Assembly (NCBI RefSeq): GCF_002286965.1
Contig: NZ_NSKD01000007.1
Span: forward strand, 62,001-126,000
Direction of reading: 5' to 3'
Source of the DNA: Halovibrio salipaludis
Lineage (GTDB): Bacteria > Pseudomonadota > Gammaproteobacteria > Pseudomonadales > Oleiphilaceae
Length of the DNA stretch: 64,000 bases
Shown: one piece after another, positions 28,052 through 36,818 of the stretch
Layout: each line of letters starts with the position of its first letter
How positions within the stretch are numbered: the first letter of the stretch is position 1
Translations under genes and position numbers: made by a program
The notes under the pieces: model-generated
What the model was told of the DNA's origin: nothing
Databases searched by the model: none
The model's input: only the letters and a program-made list of their open reading frames with translations

Positions 28052-28734
28052 GCACCCTACTGAACTCGCCCCATTTCGCCATTACCCTGACCCTGCTGGC
28101 CTATCTCGCCGGCCATGGCCTGTACCGGATCACCGGCAAGCCCAGCTTCCTTCAGCCTGTGGTTTCCGGCATCGCCCTCGTGGGGGCCACGCTGCTGGTG
28201 CTGGATCTCGATTACGGCACCTACATGGAGGGCGCCAGCATCATCCACTTCATGCTTGGCACCGTCACCGTGGCCCTGGGGCTGCCGCTTTACCAGAATC
28301 TTGGCCTCATACGCCGCCATCTGCTGCCGTTAATGGTCACACTTGCCGTCAGTGGTGTTGTGGCGGCGGGCAGCGCCACCGGCCTGCTCTGGCTCACCGG
28401 CTCGGACCATGCCACCCTGATGTCCATGGCCACCAAGTCCATCACCACCCCCATAGCGATCTCCGTCACGGAATCCATAGGCGGCTACCCACCGCTGGCT
28501 ACCGGCTTCGTCATGGTCACCGGGATCCTGGTCGCAGCCTGCGGCGGCCCGGTACTGCGCATCACCGGCGTCACGCACCCCGCCGCCAAGGGCTGCGCCA
28601 TGGGCATGATCGGCCATGGCGTGGGCACCGCCCGCGCCTTTGAGATGGGATCGGAAACCGGCGCTTTCTCCGCGCTCTCAATCGGCCTGATGGGCCTCTA
28701 CACCGCCATCGGCCTGGGACTGCTGATGCCGTGA
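28048..28734 (+). CDS. CidB/LrgB family membrane protein
   Basis: A 228-residue polytopic protein with about six to seven helices. The family motif SVTESIGGYPPLATGFVMVTG and GMIGHGVGTARAFEMG near the C-terminus are conserved in LrgB/CidB. It is partner to the CidA/LrgA-like protein directly upstream. I chose ATG 28048, which overlaps the previous stop, over the in-frame start at 28036. A GTG-start gene overlaps its own stop. Confidence 0.92.
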   Translation: MSTLLNSPHFAITLTLLAYLAGHGLYRITGKPSFLQPVVSGIALVGATLLVLDLDYGTYMEGASIIHFMLGTVTVALGLPLYQNLGLIRRHLLPLMVTLAVSGVVAAGSATGLLWLTGSDHATLMSMATKSITTPIAISVTESIGGYPPLATGFVMVTGILVAACGGPVLRITGVTHPAAKGCAMGMIGHGVGTARAFEMGSETGAFSALSIGLMGLYTAIGLGLLMP

Positions 28735-29801
28735 GCTGGATCCGGGCCCTGATCGGCACCAGCTGCCTGGCCATAGGCAGCGTGGAAACCACCTGGGCCA
28801 CCCTGGCGCCACCAGCGGACCCGGAGCCACCGCCGCGGGTGGACATTGAGGAGCTCCCGGAAGATTTCTTTGACTGGGATGGCCCCCGCTACCTTGACCC
28901 CCAGGACACCTGGCTCGACCAGACCGGCCACTGGGTGGTGCGGCGGCGGCGCATCCATTCGCGCCAGGTTGAAGCCCTGGGGCTGGGTATTGACCAGACC
29001 CTCTCCGGCCAGACCTGGGTGGATCAGGACAACGACAGCTACCTGCGGCTGGGCGCTTTCAACCGCTATACCGAGGATGGACGGATGGGCTTTGAGCCGG
29101 AAGCCCGCTTCAAGCTTGATGTCCCCACCTCCGAGGAAAAGTTCCGCATCATTGTGGAAAGCGATGCCAATGATCTGGCCCCTCTATCCGAGCAGCAGCA
29201 GCGGGGTACGCTGACGCCGGAAGAGGCGGATGAGAACAGCTTTACAGCCGGTGCCCTGCGTTTTCTGTCGCCTCTTTCCGAGCGCTGGAACGCCAGCACT
29301 GATGTGGGCGCCCGGCTGCACATGCCACTGGAGTTCTTTGCCCGGGCACGCACCTGGTCTGACTGGCAGCTTTCCAGAGAATGGCGGCTGCGCGTGGATC
29401 AACGGGTGTTCTGGTACCTCCAGGAAGGCTGGATCTCCCGGTCATGGTTCGGATTTCACCGCCCGCTTGGCCCCCACTGGCGGTTCCGGGCATCATCAGA
29501 GGTGCGCTGGGTCCACCGCAAACGTGGATTCGAGATGGCCCAGATCTTCCGCCTGCAGCGCCGCTACCGCAACCGGCACTTCGTGCGCCTGCGATTTGGC
29601 GTTCTGGGAGACACCTTCAATAACTGGGCCCGCACCGAATACTTCACGGACATGCTCTACCGCAAGCGCCTTCATGATGACTGGCTTTACGGCGAAATCA
29701 TCCCCTCCCTGCGTTACCGTCGCGAAGAGGACTTCCAGCCTGAAGCCAGCCTGACCTTCCGCATCGAAATGTTCTTCTCAAGCAGCGGAGATCTCCAGTG
29801 A
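28731..29801 (+). CDS. Predicted outer-membrane beta-barrel protein, unknown function
   Basis: A 356-residue protein, GTG start overlapping the lrgB-like stop. A short signal peptide (about residues 1-23) is followed by a proline-rich and acidic segment. From about residue 75 onward alternating hydrophobic and polar strands rich in Trp, Arg, Phe and Tyr resemble a beta-barrel; the last residues include ASLTFRIEMFF, an amphipathic strand like a barrel end. I know no named family with certainty. Position in one string with LrgA/LrgB-like genes and trmO suggests cotranscription but does not give a function. Confidence 0.75.
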   Translation: MSWIRALIGTSCLAIGSVETTWATLAPPADPEPPPRVDIEELPEDFFDWDGPRYLDPQDTWLDQTGHWVVRRRRIHSRQVEALGLGIDQTLSGQTWVDQDNDSYLRLGAFNRYTEDGRMGFEPEARFKLDVPTSEEKFRIIVESDANDLAPLSEQQQRGTLTPEEADENSFTAGALRFLSPLSERWNASTDVGARLHMPLEFFARARTWSDWQLSREWRLRVDQRVFWYLQEGWISRSWFGFHRPLGPHWRFRASSEVRWVHRKRGFEMAQIFRLQRRYRNRHFVRLRFGVLGDTFNNWARTEYFTDMLYRKRLHDDWLYGEIIPSLRYRREEDFQPEASLTFRIEMFFSSSGDLQ

Positions 29802-30508
29802 ACAGCGATTATGGCGTCACGCCCATTGGCACGGTCCGCTCCTGTTTTCCGGACAAATTCGGCGTTCCCCGCCAGCCGTCCCTCTGCCCACACGCCCGGG
29901 GCGAGGTGGTTCTCAGCTCCCCCTGGAACACCGAGGAGGCCTTCCGGGGGATCGAGGATTTTTCCCACGTCTGGATCAGCTTTCTGTTCCATCAGGTCCC
30001 GGCGGATCAGGCACCCTCAGCACTGGTCAGACCCCCCAGACTCGGCGGCAACACCCGGGTCGGCGTCTTTGCCAGCCGCTCTCCCTTCCGACCCAACCGC
30101 CTTGGCCTGTCACTGGTGCGAAACCAGGGCCTCACCCGGCGCCACGGGGAGCTGTGTCTGGCGATCAGCGAGATCGATCTGGTGGATGGCACCCCCGTGC
30201 TCGACATCAAACCCTTCCTGCCCTGGTGCGATGCCCCGGAAGCGGCCACGGGCGCCTGGGCCAACGAACCACCGGCCGCCACTCTGCCTGTAAGATTCAG
30301 TCCGCAAGCGGAGCACCGATTACAGCAGATCCAGTGGGACTATCCGGAGCTGCGCGATCTCATCCGCGAGGTTCTCAACCAGGACCCACGACCCGCCTAC
30401 CACCGGGATGATCCGGAGCGGCGTTATGCGCTCCGCCTGTACGACCTCGATGTCCATTGGCTGGTAGCGAACGGTACCTGTGTCGTCGAACGCCTTGAAA
30501 AGGCGTAA
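29798..30508 (+). CDS. trmO: tRNA (N6-threonylcarbamoyladenosine-37 N6)-methyltransferase TrmO
   Basis: A 236-residue UPF0066/TsaA-family enzyme that methylates t6A37 to m6t6A37 in tRNA-Thr using S-adenosylmethionine. The fold motifs PIGTVRSCFPDKFGVPRQPS, FSHVWISFLFHQ and RVGVFASRSPFRPNRLGLS are all present. The C-terminal part (about residues 150-236) is the extra domain of the E. coli type. It starts with GTG overlapping the upstream stop, ending the string that begins at pilB. Confidence 0.93.
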   Translation: MNSDYGVTPIGTVRSCFPDKFGVPRQPSLCPHARGEVVLSSPWNTEEAFRGIEDFSHVWISFLFHQVPADQAPSALVRPPRLGGNTRVGVFASRSPFRPNRLGLSLVRNQGLTRRHGELCLAISEIDLVDGTPVLDIKPFLPWCDAPEAATGAWANEPPAATLPVRFSPQAEHRLQQIQWDYPELRDLIREVLNQDPRPAYHRDDPERRYALRLYDLDVHWLVANGTCVVERLEKA

Positions 30509-30581
30509 TTGTGGAACGGCACCGGTGACACTATCATGACCCCCTGAGTCACCATGGCCACTGACAGGAGCACAAGCCCCT

Positions 30582-31166
30582 ATGCGATACAACCGACTGA
30601 TCCGCACCACCTGCCTCAGCGCCGCGCTGTTCACCGCGTTTGCCGGCACAACCCATGCGGACAGCCTGGACCTCAGCCTGAGCAACGATTCCGTTCGGGG
30701 TGAATACAGCTTCACCGACGCCAGTGAGGAGCTCGGCGGTGGCGTGGGCTACACCTATCATGACGGCAGCCGCCATCTGGCAACGCTCGATCTGCACGCC
30801 CAGGGCCGCACCGCTATCCAGAACATCCCCATGACCGTGGGCCTGGGTGTGCGCAACATGTACTTCGATGACGGCGACCGTGACATCGACGGCGGCGCCA
30901 CCGCGCCAGGGGTCTTTGCCCGTATGAATATCCCGGAGGTTCCCGGGCTTTCCGTTGGCGGCAGCCTCTACCTCTCCCCATCGATTCTTTCCTACGGGGA
31001 TGCGGACGGCATGCGCCATACCGATGCCACCGTCAGCTATCGACTGATCCGCAACTCCGAGATCTTTGCCGGCTACCGCTACGTGGGCGCGGATCTCGAT
31101 ACTCGCGGTGACGACGACTACCGCTTTGAGGAAGGCCTGATCGGCGGCATGCGCATCCTCTTCTGA
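30582..31166 (+). CDS. YfaZ-family outer membrane protein
   Basis: A 194-residue protein with a signal peptide ending near THA (residue 25), then a small beta-barrel of alternating strands ending GGMRILF, with a terminal Phe as in many outer-membrane proteins. The body (DLSLSNDSVRGEYSF, GGGVGYTYHDGSRH, NSEIFAGYRYVGADLD) resembles the YfaZ family, whose function is not established. ATG 30582 is preceded by AGGAGCACAAGCCCCT. It stands alone between trmO and the large lipoprotein. Confidence 0.8.
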   Translation: MRYNRLIRTTCLSAALFTAFAGTTHADSLDLSLSNDSVRGEYSFTDASEELGGGVGYTYHDGSRHLATLDLHAQGRTAIQNIPMTVGLGVRNMYFDDGDRDIDGGATAPGVFARMNIPEVPGLSVGGSLYLSPSILSYGDADGMRHTDATVSYRLIRNSEIFAGYRYVGADLDTRGDDDYRFEEGLIGGMRILF

Positions 31167-31255
31167 AGAACCCGGAATGGTTCACGGCAGGCCCTCCGGC
31201 GCTGGTTTAGACTCGTAGAACAATCGTGTTTTACGGGACCAGCCCGGAGGGTTAG

Positions 31256-33361
31256 ATGCGTACCCGCCTGTTTTATCCCCTGCTCACCCTGAGCGCCCTG
31301 GCACTGACCGCCTGCGGCAGTGGGGATCCATCCGTGAGCGATGAGAATTCCTTTGACATTGGCACCCCTCCGGATTTCCGCGATGGGGGCTCAGGACTTC
31401 GATGTCAGGGCACCAGTAACCTTGAAGACAACCAGCTACTGGTGAGCGTCCAGACCCCAAGTAACAGCCCGGATGCCGAAAAAGGCAGCGGGCTGAGCAC
31501 GACGACCAGCGCCGATCTCAGCCTGGTTGAAGTTGGCAGTTCATGGTCACAGAGTCTCAGTACCGAGAACGTTGGCGAGGAGTTCGTCGTCACTTTCGAG
31601 GACGGCGTGCCTCGCCGTATCGACCTCGCCATTGAAGCCTCTGTTGCCGGCAGCACCTACAAGGCTCCCGTAGCCTCTGAATGCGGACACGTGTTCGTGA
31701 ATCCGTTTTCGGACGTGCTGATCGATGAAGTCATCCAGGATCTGGATGACAGCGCCATCAGTGAAATCAACAGCTGCAATGATGTGGCCTGCACGTACGA
31801 TCTGGTCTGGCAACCCGTAGCCGACCGTGTCCAATCCTTCGAGATCGATGTCACAGAAGGCCAGTCGGCACTCAGAGACCGCGCGGACTTCATGGCATTC
31901 CTGAGACAGGCTGAAACCCTGTTGACCCAGGAGGCGGCCACCCTCTCCAGCGGCGAGAACGAGGATATCGCGCCCGGCTACAACGCCGTCCAGTACGGCA
32001 TCAGCCTGAATTCGGGGGACAATACTGGATTCTGGGCAACACACACCCTCGACCGCGGCGTCAGCGAGGCCAACGGCACCGCCTACACCTATCCCCGCTA
32101 CTCGATTGGTAACCTGCCGCTGTCCGAGCTTGGTTTTGATCTTGCTCTGGGCACAGTGGATATTCCACTCAGACGACGTTCCTTTCACTCGACGCTCGAC
32201 GATGCATTCAGGAGCTACAGCACCCAGGCGAACCAGCTGTTCGCACCCCAGGATGACAACGGCACCCAGAACAACATGCTATCCAGCCTCCGCCCCATCC
32301 TCCAGACTGTCAGCGATGAAGGTACCCGAACCATTGGATGGGCGCCCAACCCCCACGTCTACAGAGCCGGCGCCCTGAGGGACAGCAACGCCCCTCCCCA
32401 GGCCATGCTCAGCAGCTACTTCCTCGCAGCGCGGGGATGGGAGCTTTCCGGAACCGCCGATACAGGATACGAGCGCGAAGCAATTCTTGAGCAACAGGCT
32501 ATTGCCAGCGTTGAACTCAACCTTGCCGAGTGGGACGACGGCAACGAGTTCAGCTCAAACTCCGAATATCAGTTCGCCGGATTCGAACTGAAACCCGCCC
32601 AATCAGGTAGCGATAAAGCTGCAAGAGCTAGCATTGGTGATTGGCAGATGGGAGGAAACACAGGAACTGAGAATGTTGATCCAGGGGATACCTGGTCTGT
32701 TGGTAATGGTTCGATGCCTGAGTACGCAGACTTTGATCTGGAATCAGTAACCCCAAAAGACACCCCCAACAGCAACATTGATGCGTTTCAGGGCCAGCTC
32801 TTCCTCAACTACGAGAAAGCTTCCCAGGAGGGCAACTCAGAAACGGACCGGATTCCCAATGCGGCGGTCTCAGCCAATGAGCGCTGGATTGCCGCTTCCT
32901 CACGCCCTGCTTCAACCAACAGCCACGGGGGGTCGCTTCTCAGGATTGCGTACAAACAGGACGACTCAGATACCCTTCCTTCAGGATCGTCTACGTATCA
33001 GGTTCAAGGGTTCAGTATCAGCAGCGCCGACGCGCTTACCCAGCATGAAAATGCATGCCTTCAGCTCGGCAGCAGCAGTGCGGATTACAGTTTTTCAGGC
33101 CATCGAACCAGTTATGAGTCCAGTTCAGGTAATTTCACAGTTGCTAAGCAGCAGCTGAATTCTAAAAACAGCTGCGACCTAGCTACTGATGACGGCGGAG
33201 AGACGTTCTCCATCAACAATTGCACAACAGATGGCCTTCAAATCGAAGGCTTTGCGGCTGACAACGGCAACACCCTCGTCATGATCACCCGCAAATCTAA
33301 CGAATCCGTAGGATTCCTGTTAGGATTCAGGGACGACAGCGCGGAGGGGTGCCCCAACTGA
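31256..33361 (+). CDS. Large lipoprotein, unknown function
   Basis: A 701-residue protein with a lipoprotein signal peptide; the lipobox LTAC places the acylated Cys at residue 20, followed by GSGD. GGAGGGTTAG precedes the ATG. I recognise no domain. The sequence is acidic and Ser/Asn rich, with paired Cys residues (for example CNDVAC near residue 178, and several in the last 100 residues), consistent with a folded surface or periplasmic protein. The last quarter (about 32600-33360) is visibly less GC-rich than the first half, so the gene may be mosaic. It may be outer-membrane or surface located, since no Asp follows the Cys as an inner-membrane retention signal. Confidence 0.8.
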   Translation: MRTRLFYPLLTLSALALTACGSGDPSVSDENSFDIGTPPDFRDGGSGLRCQGTSNLEDNQLLVSVQTPSNSPDAEKGSGLSTTTSADLSLVEVGSSWSQSLSTENVGEEFVVTFEDGVPRRIDLAIEASVAGSTYKAPVASECGHVFVNPFSDVLIDEVIQDLDDSAISEINSCNDVACTYDLVWQPVADRVQSFEIDVTEGQSALRDRADFMAFLRQAETLLTQEAATLSSGENEDIAPGYNAVQYGISLNSGDNTGFWATHTLDRGVSEANGTAYTYPRYSIGNLPLSELGFDLALGTVDIPLRRRSFHSTLDDAFRSYSTQANQLFAPQDDNGTQNNMLSSLRPILQTVSDEGTRTIGWAPNPHVYRAGALRDSNAPPQAMLSSYFLAARGWELSGTADTGYEREAILEQQAIASVELNLAEWDDGNEFSSNSEYQFAGFELKPAQSGSDKAARASIGDWQMGGNTGTENVDPGDTWSVGNGSMPEYADFDLESVTPKDTPNSNIDAFQGQLFLNYEKASQEGNSETDRIPNAAVSANERWIAASSRPASTNSHGGSLLRIAYKQDDSDTLPSGSSTYQVQGFSISSADALTQHENACLQLGSSSADYSFSGHRTSYESSSGNFTVAKQQLNSKNSCDLATDDGGETFSINNCTTDGLQIEGFAADNGNTLVMITRKSNESVGFLLGFRDDSAEGCPN

Positions 33362-33409
33362 TCCGAACTCCAGCCCTCCGCGTAGCTGTATCTAAACGCG
33401 GAGGTATTG

Positions 33410-34303
33410 ATGGAATCTCGTCCCGTACCAGCCCTGATTCTGGTGGCTGTTCTTGTGGTAGGTGGTCTGGCCGCCGGCTTTATTGCCAGCCAGGTGGAGT
33501 TTGAACGGCCCACGCCGAAGGTTTCCGAACCGCAACTTCTGGACACTGATGCCATCCCAGGATGGGCGACGGCTCCCCTGCCGGACTTCACCCAGTACAG
33601 CGTTGTCTCCGAGAAGAAGGACGCCTTCTTCGGTTACCTCTTCCCCCGTATTGCCCTGGCCAACCTGCGGATCCAGGCTGCCCGGGACTACCTGGAACAG
33701 CTCAGCAACAAGCCGGAGCTGAACGAGGAAGAACGGAAATGGCTCACCACCCGCGCCACACGCCTGCGGGTTGATGGTGAGACGACAGAGGATCTGGTCA
33801 GTGGTCTTGAGCGCCGGATGCACATCATTCCGCCGTCACTGGTACTGGCGCAGGCCGCCAATGAATCCGCCTGGGGCACCAGCCGTTTCGCCACCCAGGG
33901 CAACAACCTGTTCGGCCAATGGTGCTTCAACCCCGGCTGCGGCCTTGTCCCGAACAGCCGCCCGGCGGGAATGACCCATGAGGTGGAGGTTTTCGAGTCA
34001 CCTTACCGCTCCATCCGGGCCTATCTCACCAACCTCAATCGCCACAACGCCTACCAGAACCTGAGGGAACGCCGGCTTGCATTACTGAACGAGAACCGGT
34101 TCCCCGACGGCATCAATCTCGCGGGCGGGTTGCAGTCGTATTCCGAACGTGGACAGGCGTACGTGGAAGAAATCCGAAGTATGATCCGCGTCAATAACCT
34201 TTCGGATTACGATCAGCGTCAACAGGCGCTGTCAGCGGCAGAGAACCCTCTTGAGAAGCTGGATGCACTGATCAGCGATCACAGGGAACGGTTCAGCAAC
34301 TAA
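33410..34303 (+). CDS. Bax-family protein, predicted beta-N-acetylglucosaminidase
   Basis: A 297-residue protein with an N-terminal signal-anchor (about residues 7-25), then a glucosaminidase (PF01832-type) domain: LVLAQAANESAWGTSRFATQ, then GNNLFGQWCF and PYRSIRAYLTNLNRHNAYQNL. The Glu in ANESAWG is the expected catalytic residue. Such proteins cut glycan strands of peptidoglycan in the periplasm. ATG 33410 with GGAGG five bases upstream is preferred over TTG 33407. The E. coli homologue Bax has no firm physiological role. Confidence 0.88.
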   Translation: MESRPVPALILVAVLVVGGLAAGFIASQVEFERPTPKVSEPQLLDTDAIPGWATAPLPDFTQYSVVSEKKDAFFGYLFPRIALANLRIQAARDYLEQLSNKPELNEEERKWLTTRATRLRVDGETTEDLVSGLERRMHIIPPSLVLAQAANESAWGTSRFATQGNNLFGQWCFNPGCGLVPNSRPAGMTHEVEVFESPYRSIRAYLTNLNRHNAYQNLRERRLALLNENRFPDGINLAGGLQSYSERGQAYVEEIRSMIRVNNLSDYDQRQQALSAAENPLEKLDALISDHRERFSN

Positions 34304-34352
34304 GGTAACAGCTGTTCACTGAAAAATTGGCAGGGCGCACTGCCAATGTATA

Positions 34353-35312
34353 ATGGCGTCCGTCGCGAGTAACCCATTCACCGGACAGACGGTCGCCAAC
34401 ATGCTGGATTTCCTTCCTGCACCGCTCAAGGGCACACTCTGTGTTCTGCTGATCCTTCTCAGCACCCTGATTCTGTACCCCCTTCTGCTCCTGCTTGCCA
34501 TCCTCAAGCTGATCATTCCGATCACCCCGGTTCGCAAGCTGTGCACACGGGGGCTCAATGCCATCGCCTTCGTCTGGATCGAGAACAACGGGCTGTTCAT
34601 GCGCCTGCTCAACCGCATCGAGTGGGACGTTGAGCTCAATGCCAACCTGAGCCGGAACCAGTGGTACTTCGTCACCTGCAACCACCAGTCCTGGGCGGAC
34701 ATCCTGGTAACCCAGGTGGTGCTGAACCGTCGTATCCCTCTCATGAAGTTCTTCCTGAAGAAGGAGCTCATCTGGGTACCACTGCTCGGCATTGCCTGGT
34801 GGGCTCTGGATTTTCCCTTCATGAAGCGCTATACGCAGCAGCAGCTCATGAAAAAGCCCCATCTGAGGGGCAAAGACCTGGAGACCACCCGCAAAGCCTG
34901 TGAGAAGTTCGAGTACACGCCGGTTGCGGTATTCAACTTCATGGAAGGCACCCGCTTCACCCCGGCAAAGCATGAGCAGCAGAACTCCCCCTACCGCAAC
35001 CTGCTCAAACCCCGCTCCGGTGGCACCGGTTTTGTGCTGGGCGCCATGGGCAACCTGATGAGCATCATGCTCGACATCACCATCGTCTATCCAGATGGCC
35101 CGGGTGGCATCTGGGACTATCTCAGCGGGCGCACACGCCGTGTGATCATACGGGTTGATGAAAAGCGGATTCCGGAGCAGTTCCTGGGGCGGGATTACCA
35201 GAACGACCGCGAGTTCCGGATCGAGTTCCAGAAGTGGATCAGCGAGCTATGGAACAACAAGGATGAGCTGATTGACCGGATGAAGGAACAGGAAACCGCC
35301 AATCCATCCTGA
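34353..35312 (+). CDS. YihG-like membrane acyltransferase (PlsC family)
   Basis: A 319-residue inner-membrane protein with a long hydrophobic segment (about residues 27-60) and a PlsC domain. The NHxxxxD catalytic motif is NHQSWAD at residues 110-116, and the substrate motif FMEGTRFTPAKH is near residue 200. E. coli YihG is a lysophosphatidic acid acyltransferase homologue that influences fatty acid composition; other members of the family acylate other lipids. The start is unsure: ATG 34353 and ATG 34401 both lack a strong ribosome site. A strong bidirectional terminator follows 26 bp after the stop. Confidence 0.85.
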   Translation: MASVASNPFTGQTVANMLDFLPAPLKGTLCVLLILLSTLILYPLLLLLAILKLIIPITPVRKLCTRGLNAIAFVWIENNGLFMRLLNRIEWDVELNANLSRNQWYFVTCNHQSWADILVTQVVLNRRIPLMKFFLKKELIWVPLLGIAWWALDFPFMKRYTQQQLMKKPHLRGKDLETTRKACEKFEYTPVAVFNFMEGTRFTPAKHEQQNSPYRNLLKPRSGGTGFVLGAMGNLMSIMLDITIVYPDGPGGIWDYLSGRTRRVIIRVDEKRIPEQFLGRDYQNDREFRIEFQKWISELWNNKDELIDRMKEQETANPS

Positions 35313-35337
35313 GCTCCGCTCTCACCACTCACATACT

Positions 35338-35366
35338 AAAAAGCCCCGCCGAAGCGGGGCTTTCTG
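35338..35366. terminator. Bidirectional rho-independent terminator
   Basis: AAAGCCCCGC (35340-35349), loop CGAA, GCGGGGCTTT (35354-35363) forms a 10-bp perfect stem with A run on the left and T run on the right. It sits between two convergent genes and can end transcription of the acyltransferase (plus) and of the DUF1302-DUF1329 pair (minus). Confidence 0.92.
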
Positions 35367-35398
35367 TTTCCAGCGCCGGCCCGGTGGCCGGCATGGAA

Positions 35399-36757
35399 TC
35401 AACGGCGACCAGCGCGGCGCAGGGCGCTCGGTGTGTAGTCCCGGAACTGGCGTTCAATGCCGAAGGTATAGGGATCGTCCATTTCATTGGTCAGACCCAG
35501 TACCAGATAGCGGCCATTGAGCGTGTCATACAGCGTCTCGAAGGCGTACCAGGGGACACGCTCATCGTAGAACTGCATGGTATGACCCTCGGCCACACGC
35601 CAGAGCTCACCACGGCCGTCGTAATGGTCCACAACGGCAGCCGCCCAGGTGTCCTCATCAAAGTAGAAGTCACGCTTGGCGTAGATGTGGCGCTCATCAT
35701 CCTTGAGGGTGGCGGTCACATGCCATACACGGTGCAGTTCATAGCGCGCGTGGTCCTGATTGATGTGGCCCGCCTGGAGCAGCTCATCATAGCTCAGGGA
35801 CGGATCATCCAGCCGGTAGCCGTTATAGGGAATGTACATTTCCTTCTTCCCTTTCAGCTCCCAGTTGTAGCGGTCCGGTGCGCCATTGAACATATCCAGG
35901 TTGTCCGAGGTGCGCTGGCCGTCCGCGGCTGTACCCGGCCCGTCATAGGCCACCTGCGGCGCCCGGCGCACCCGGCGTTGACCCGCGTTGTAGACCCAGG
36001 CCCGGCGAGGCTCCTTCACCTGGTTGATGGTCTCGTGCACCAGCAGTACGTTACCGGCCAGACGGGAGGGCGAGCGGATCGCCTGCTTGAAGTAGAACAG
36101 GACGTTGGAGTCCTTGCCCGGCTCGTAGTCTTCAAACGACGTCCGCCAGGTCAGCTCCTCATCGAAATGGATCGGCGTAAAATTGCCATTCTCCTGGGGC
36201 ACGGCCTGATGGACGTTCCGGTTTACCGCACCGCCACGATAGCGGGTGATGTGGTTCCAGATCACCTGAAGACCGTTTTCCGGAATCGGGAAAGGCACCG
36301 CCGTATCGAAGTTCTCGAGACCATTACCGCCCTCAACGAGAGTGGTATTGGTGGCGTTCTCCTTTGCCTTTTCGTAGACCCGCTCCGGCAGAGCCGCCGT
36401 GCGGCGGGTCTTGTAGACCGGCATCTTGTAGTCTTCGTACTCGTTGATCATCTTCACCTGACCTGGTGAGAGACGATCCTTGTACTCGTCCACGTTGCTC
36501 TGGTCGATCACGAACTTCGGCTCATCCTCCGGGAAGGGATCCAGATAGTGGTTCCCCTCATAGTTGTCCGGCGGCGTCGTCAGCCCGCCATCCCAGGCCG
36601 GGATCTCGTCGCCATTGCCAGCTTTCTTGGCGCCGATTGGCGTGAGTTCGTTGCCCAGCTTCGCGGCCTCCTCCTCGGAGACCGCGCCCATGGCCGGTGC
36701 GGCTGCCAGCGCCAGGGAGACAATGCTCCCTGTCAGTACGTTCTTTCGAAAATTCAT
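35399..36757 (-). CDS. DUF1329 family exported protein
   Basis: A 452-residue protein with a signal peptide (about residues 1-25, ending AMGA). The family start VSEEEAAKLGNELTPIGAKKA, then GNGDEIPAWDGGL, is typical of DUF1329, a LolA/LolB-like beta-sheet fold predicted in the periplasm. DUF1329 genes almost always sit next to DUF1302, as here (61 bp apart, same strand), often near RND-type transporters and genes for hydrophobic compound catabolism. The biochemical role is not established; transport of a hydrophobic substrate across the envelope is a reasonable guess. Confidence 0.9.
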   Translation of the reverse strand: MNFRKNVLTGSIVSLALAAAPAMGAVSEEEAAKLGNELTPIGAKKAGNGDEIPAWDGGLTTPPDNYEGNHYLDPFPEDEPKFVIDQSNVDEYKDRLSPGQVKMINEYEDYKMPVYKTRRTAALPERVYEKAKENATNTTLVEGGNGLENFDTAVPFPIPENGLQVIWNHITRYRGGAVNRNVHQAVPQENGNFTPIHFDEELTWRTSFEDYEPGKDSNVLFYFKQAIRSPSRLAGNVLLVHETINQVKEPRRAWVYNAGQRRVRRAPQVAYDGPGTAADGQRTSDNLDMFNGAPDRYNWELKGKKEMYIPYNGYRLDDPSLSYDELLQAGHINQDHARYELHRVWHVTATLKDDERHIYAKRDFYFDEDTWAAAVVDHYDGRGELWRVAEGHTMQFYDERVPWYAFETLYDTLNGRYLVLGLTNEMDDPYTFGIERQFRDYTPSALRRAGRR

Positions 36758-36818
36758 CGCTCGTCTACCTCGCTAGACGTTGGTGGTACAGCTTTATTTC
36801 TTCACACACTCTCACGGA

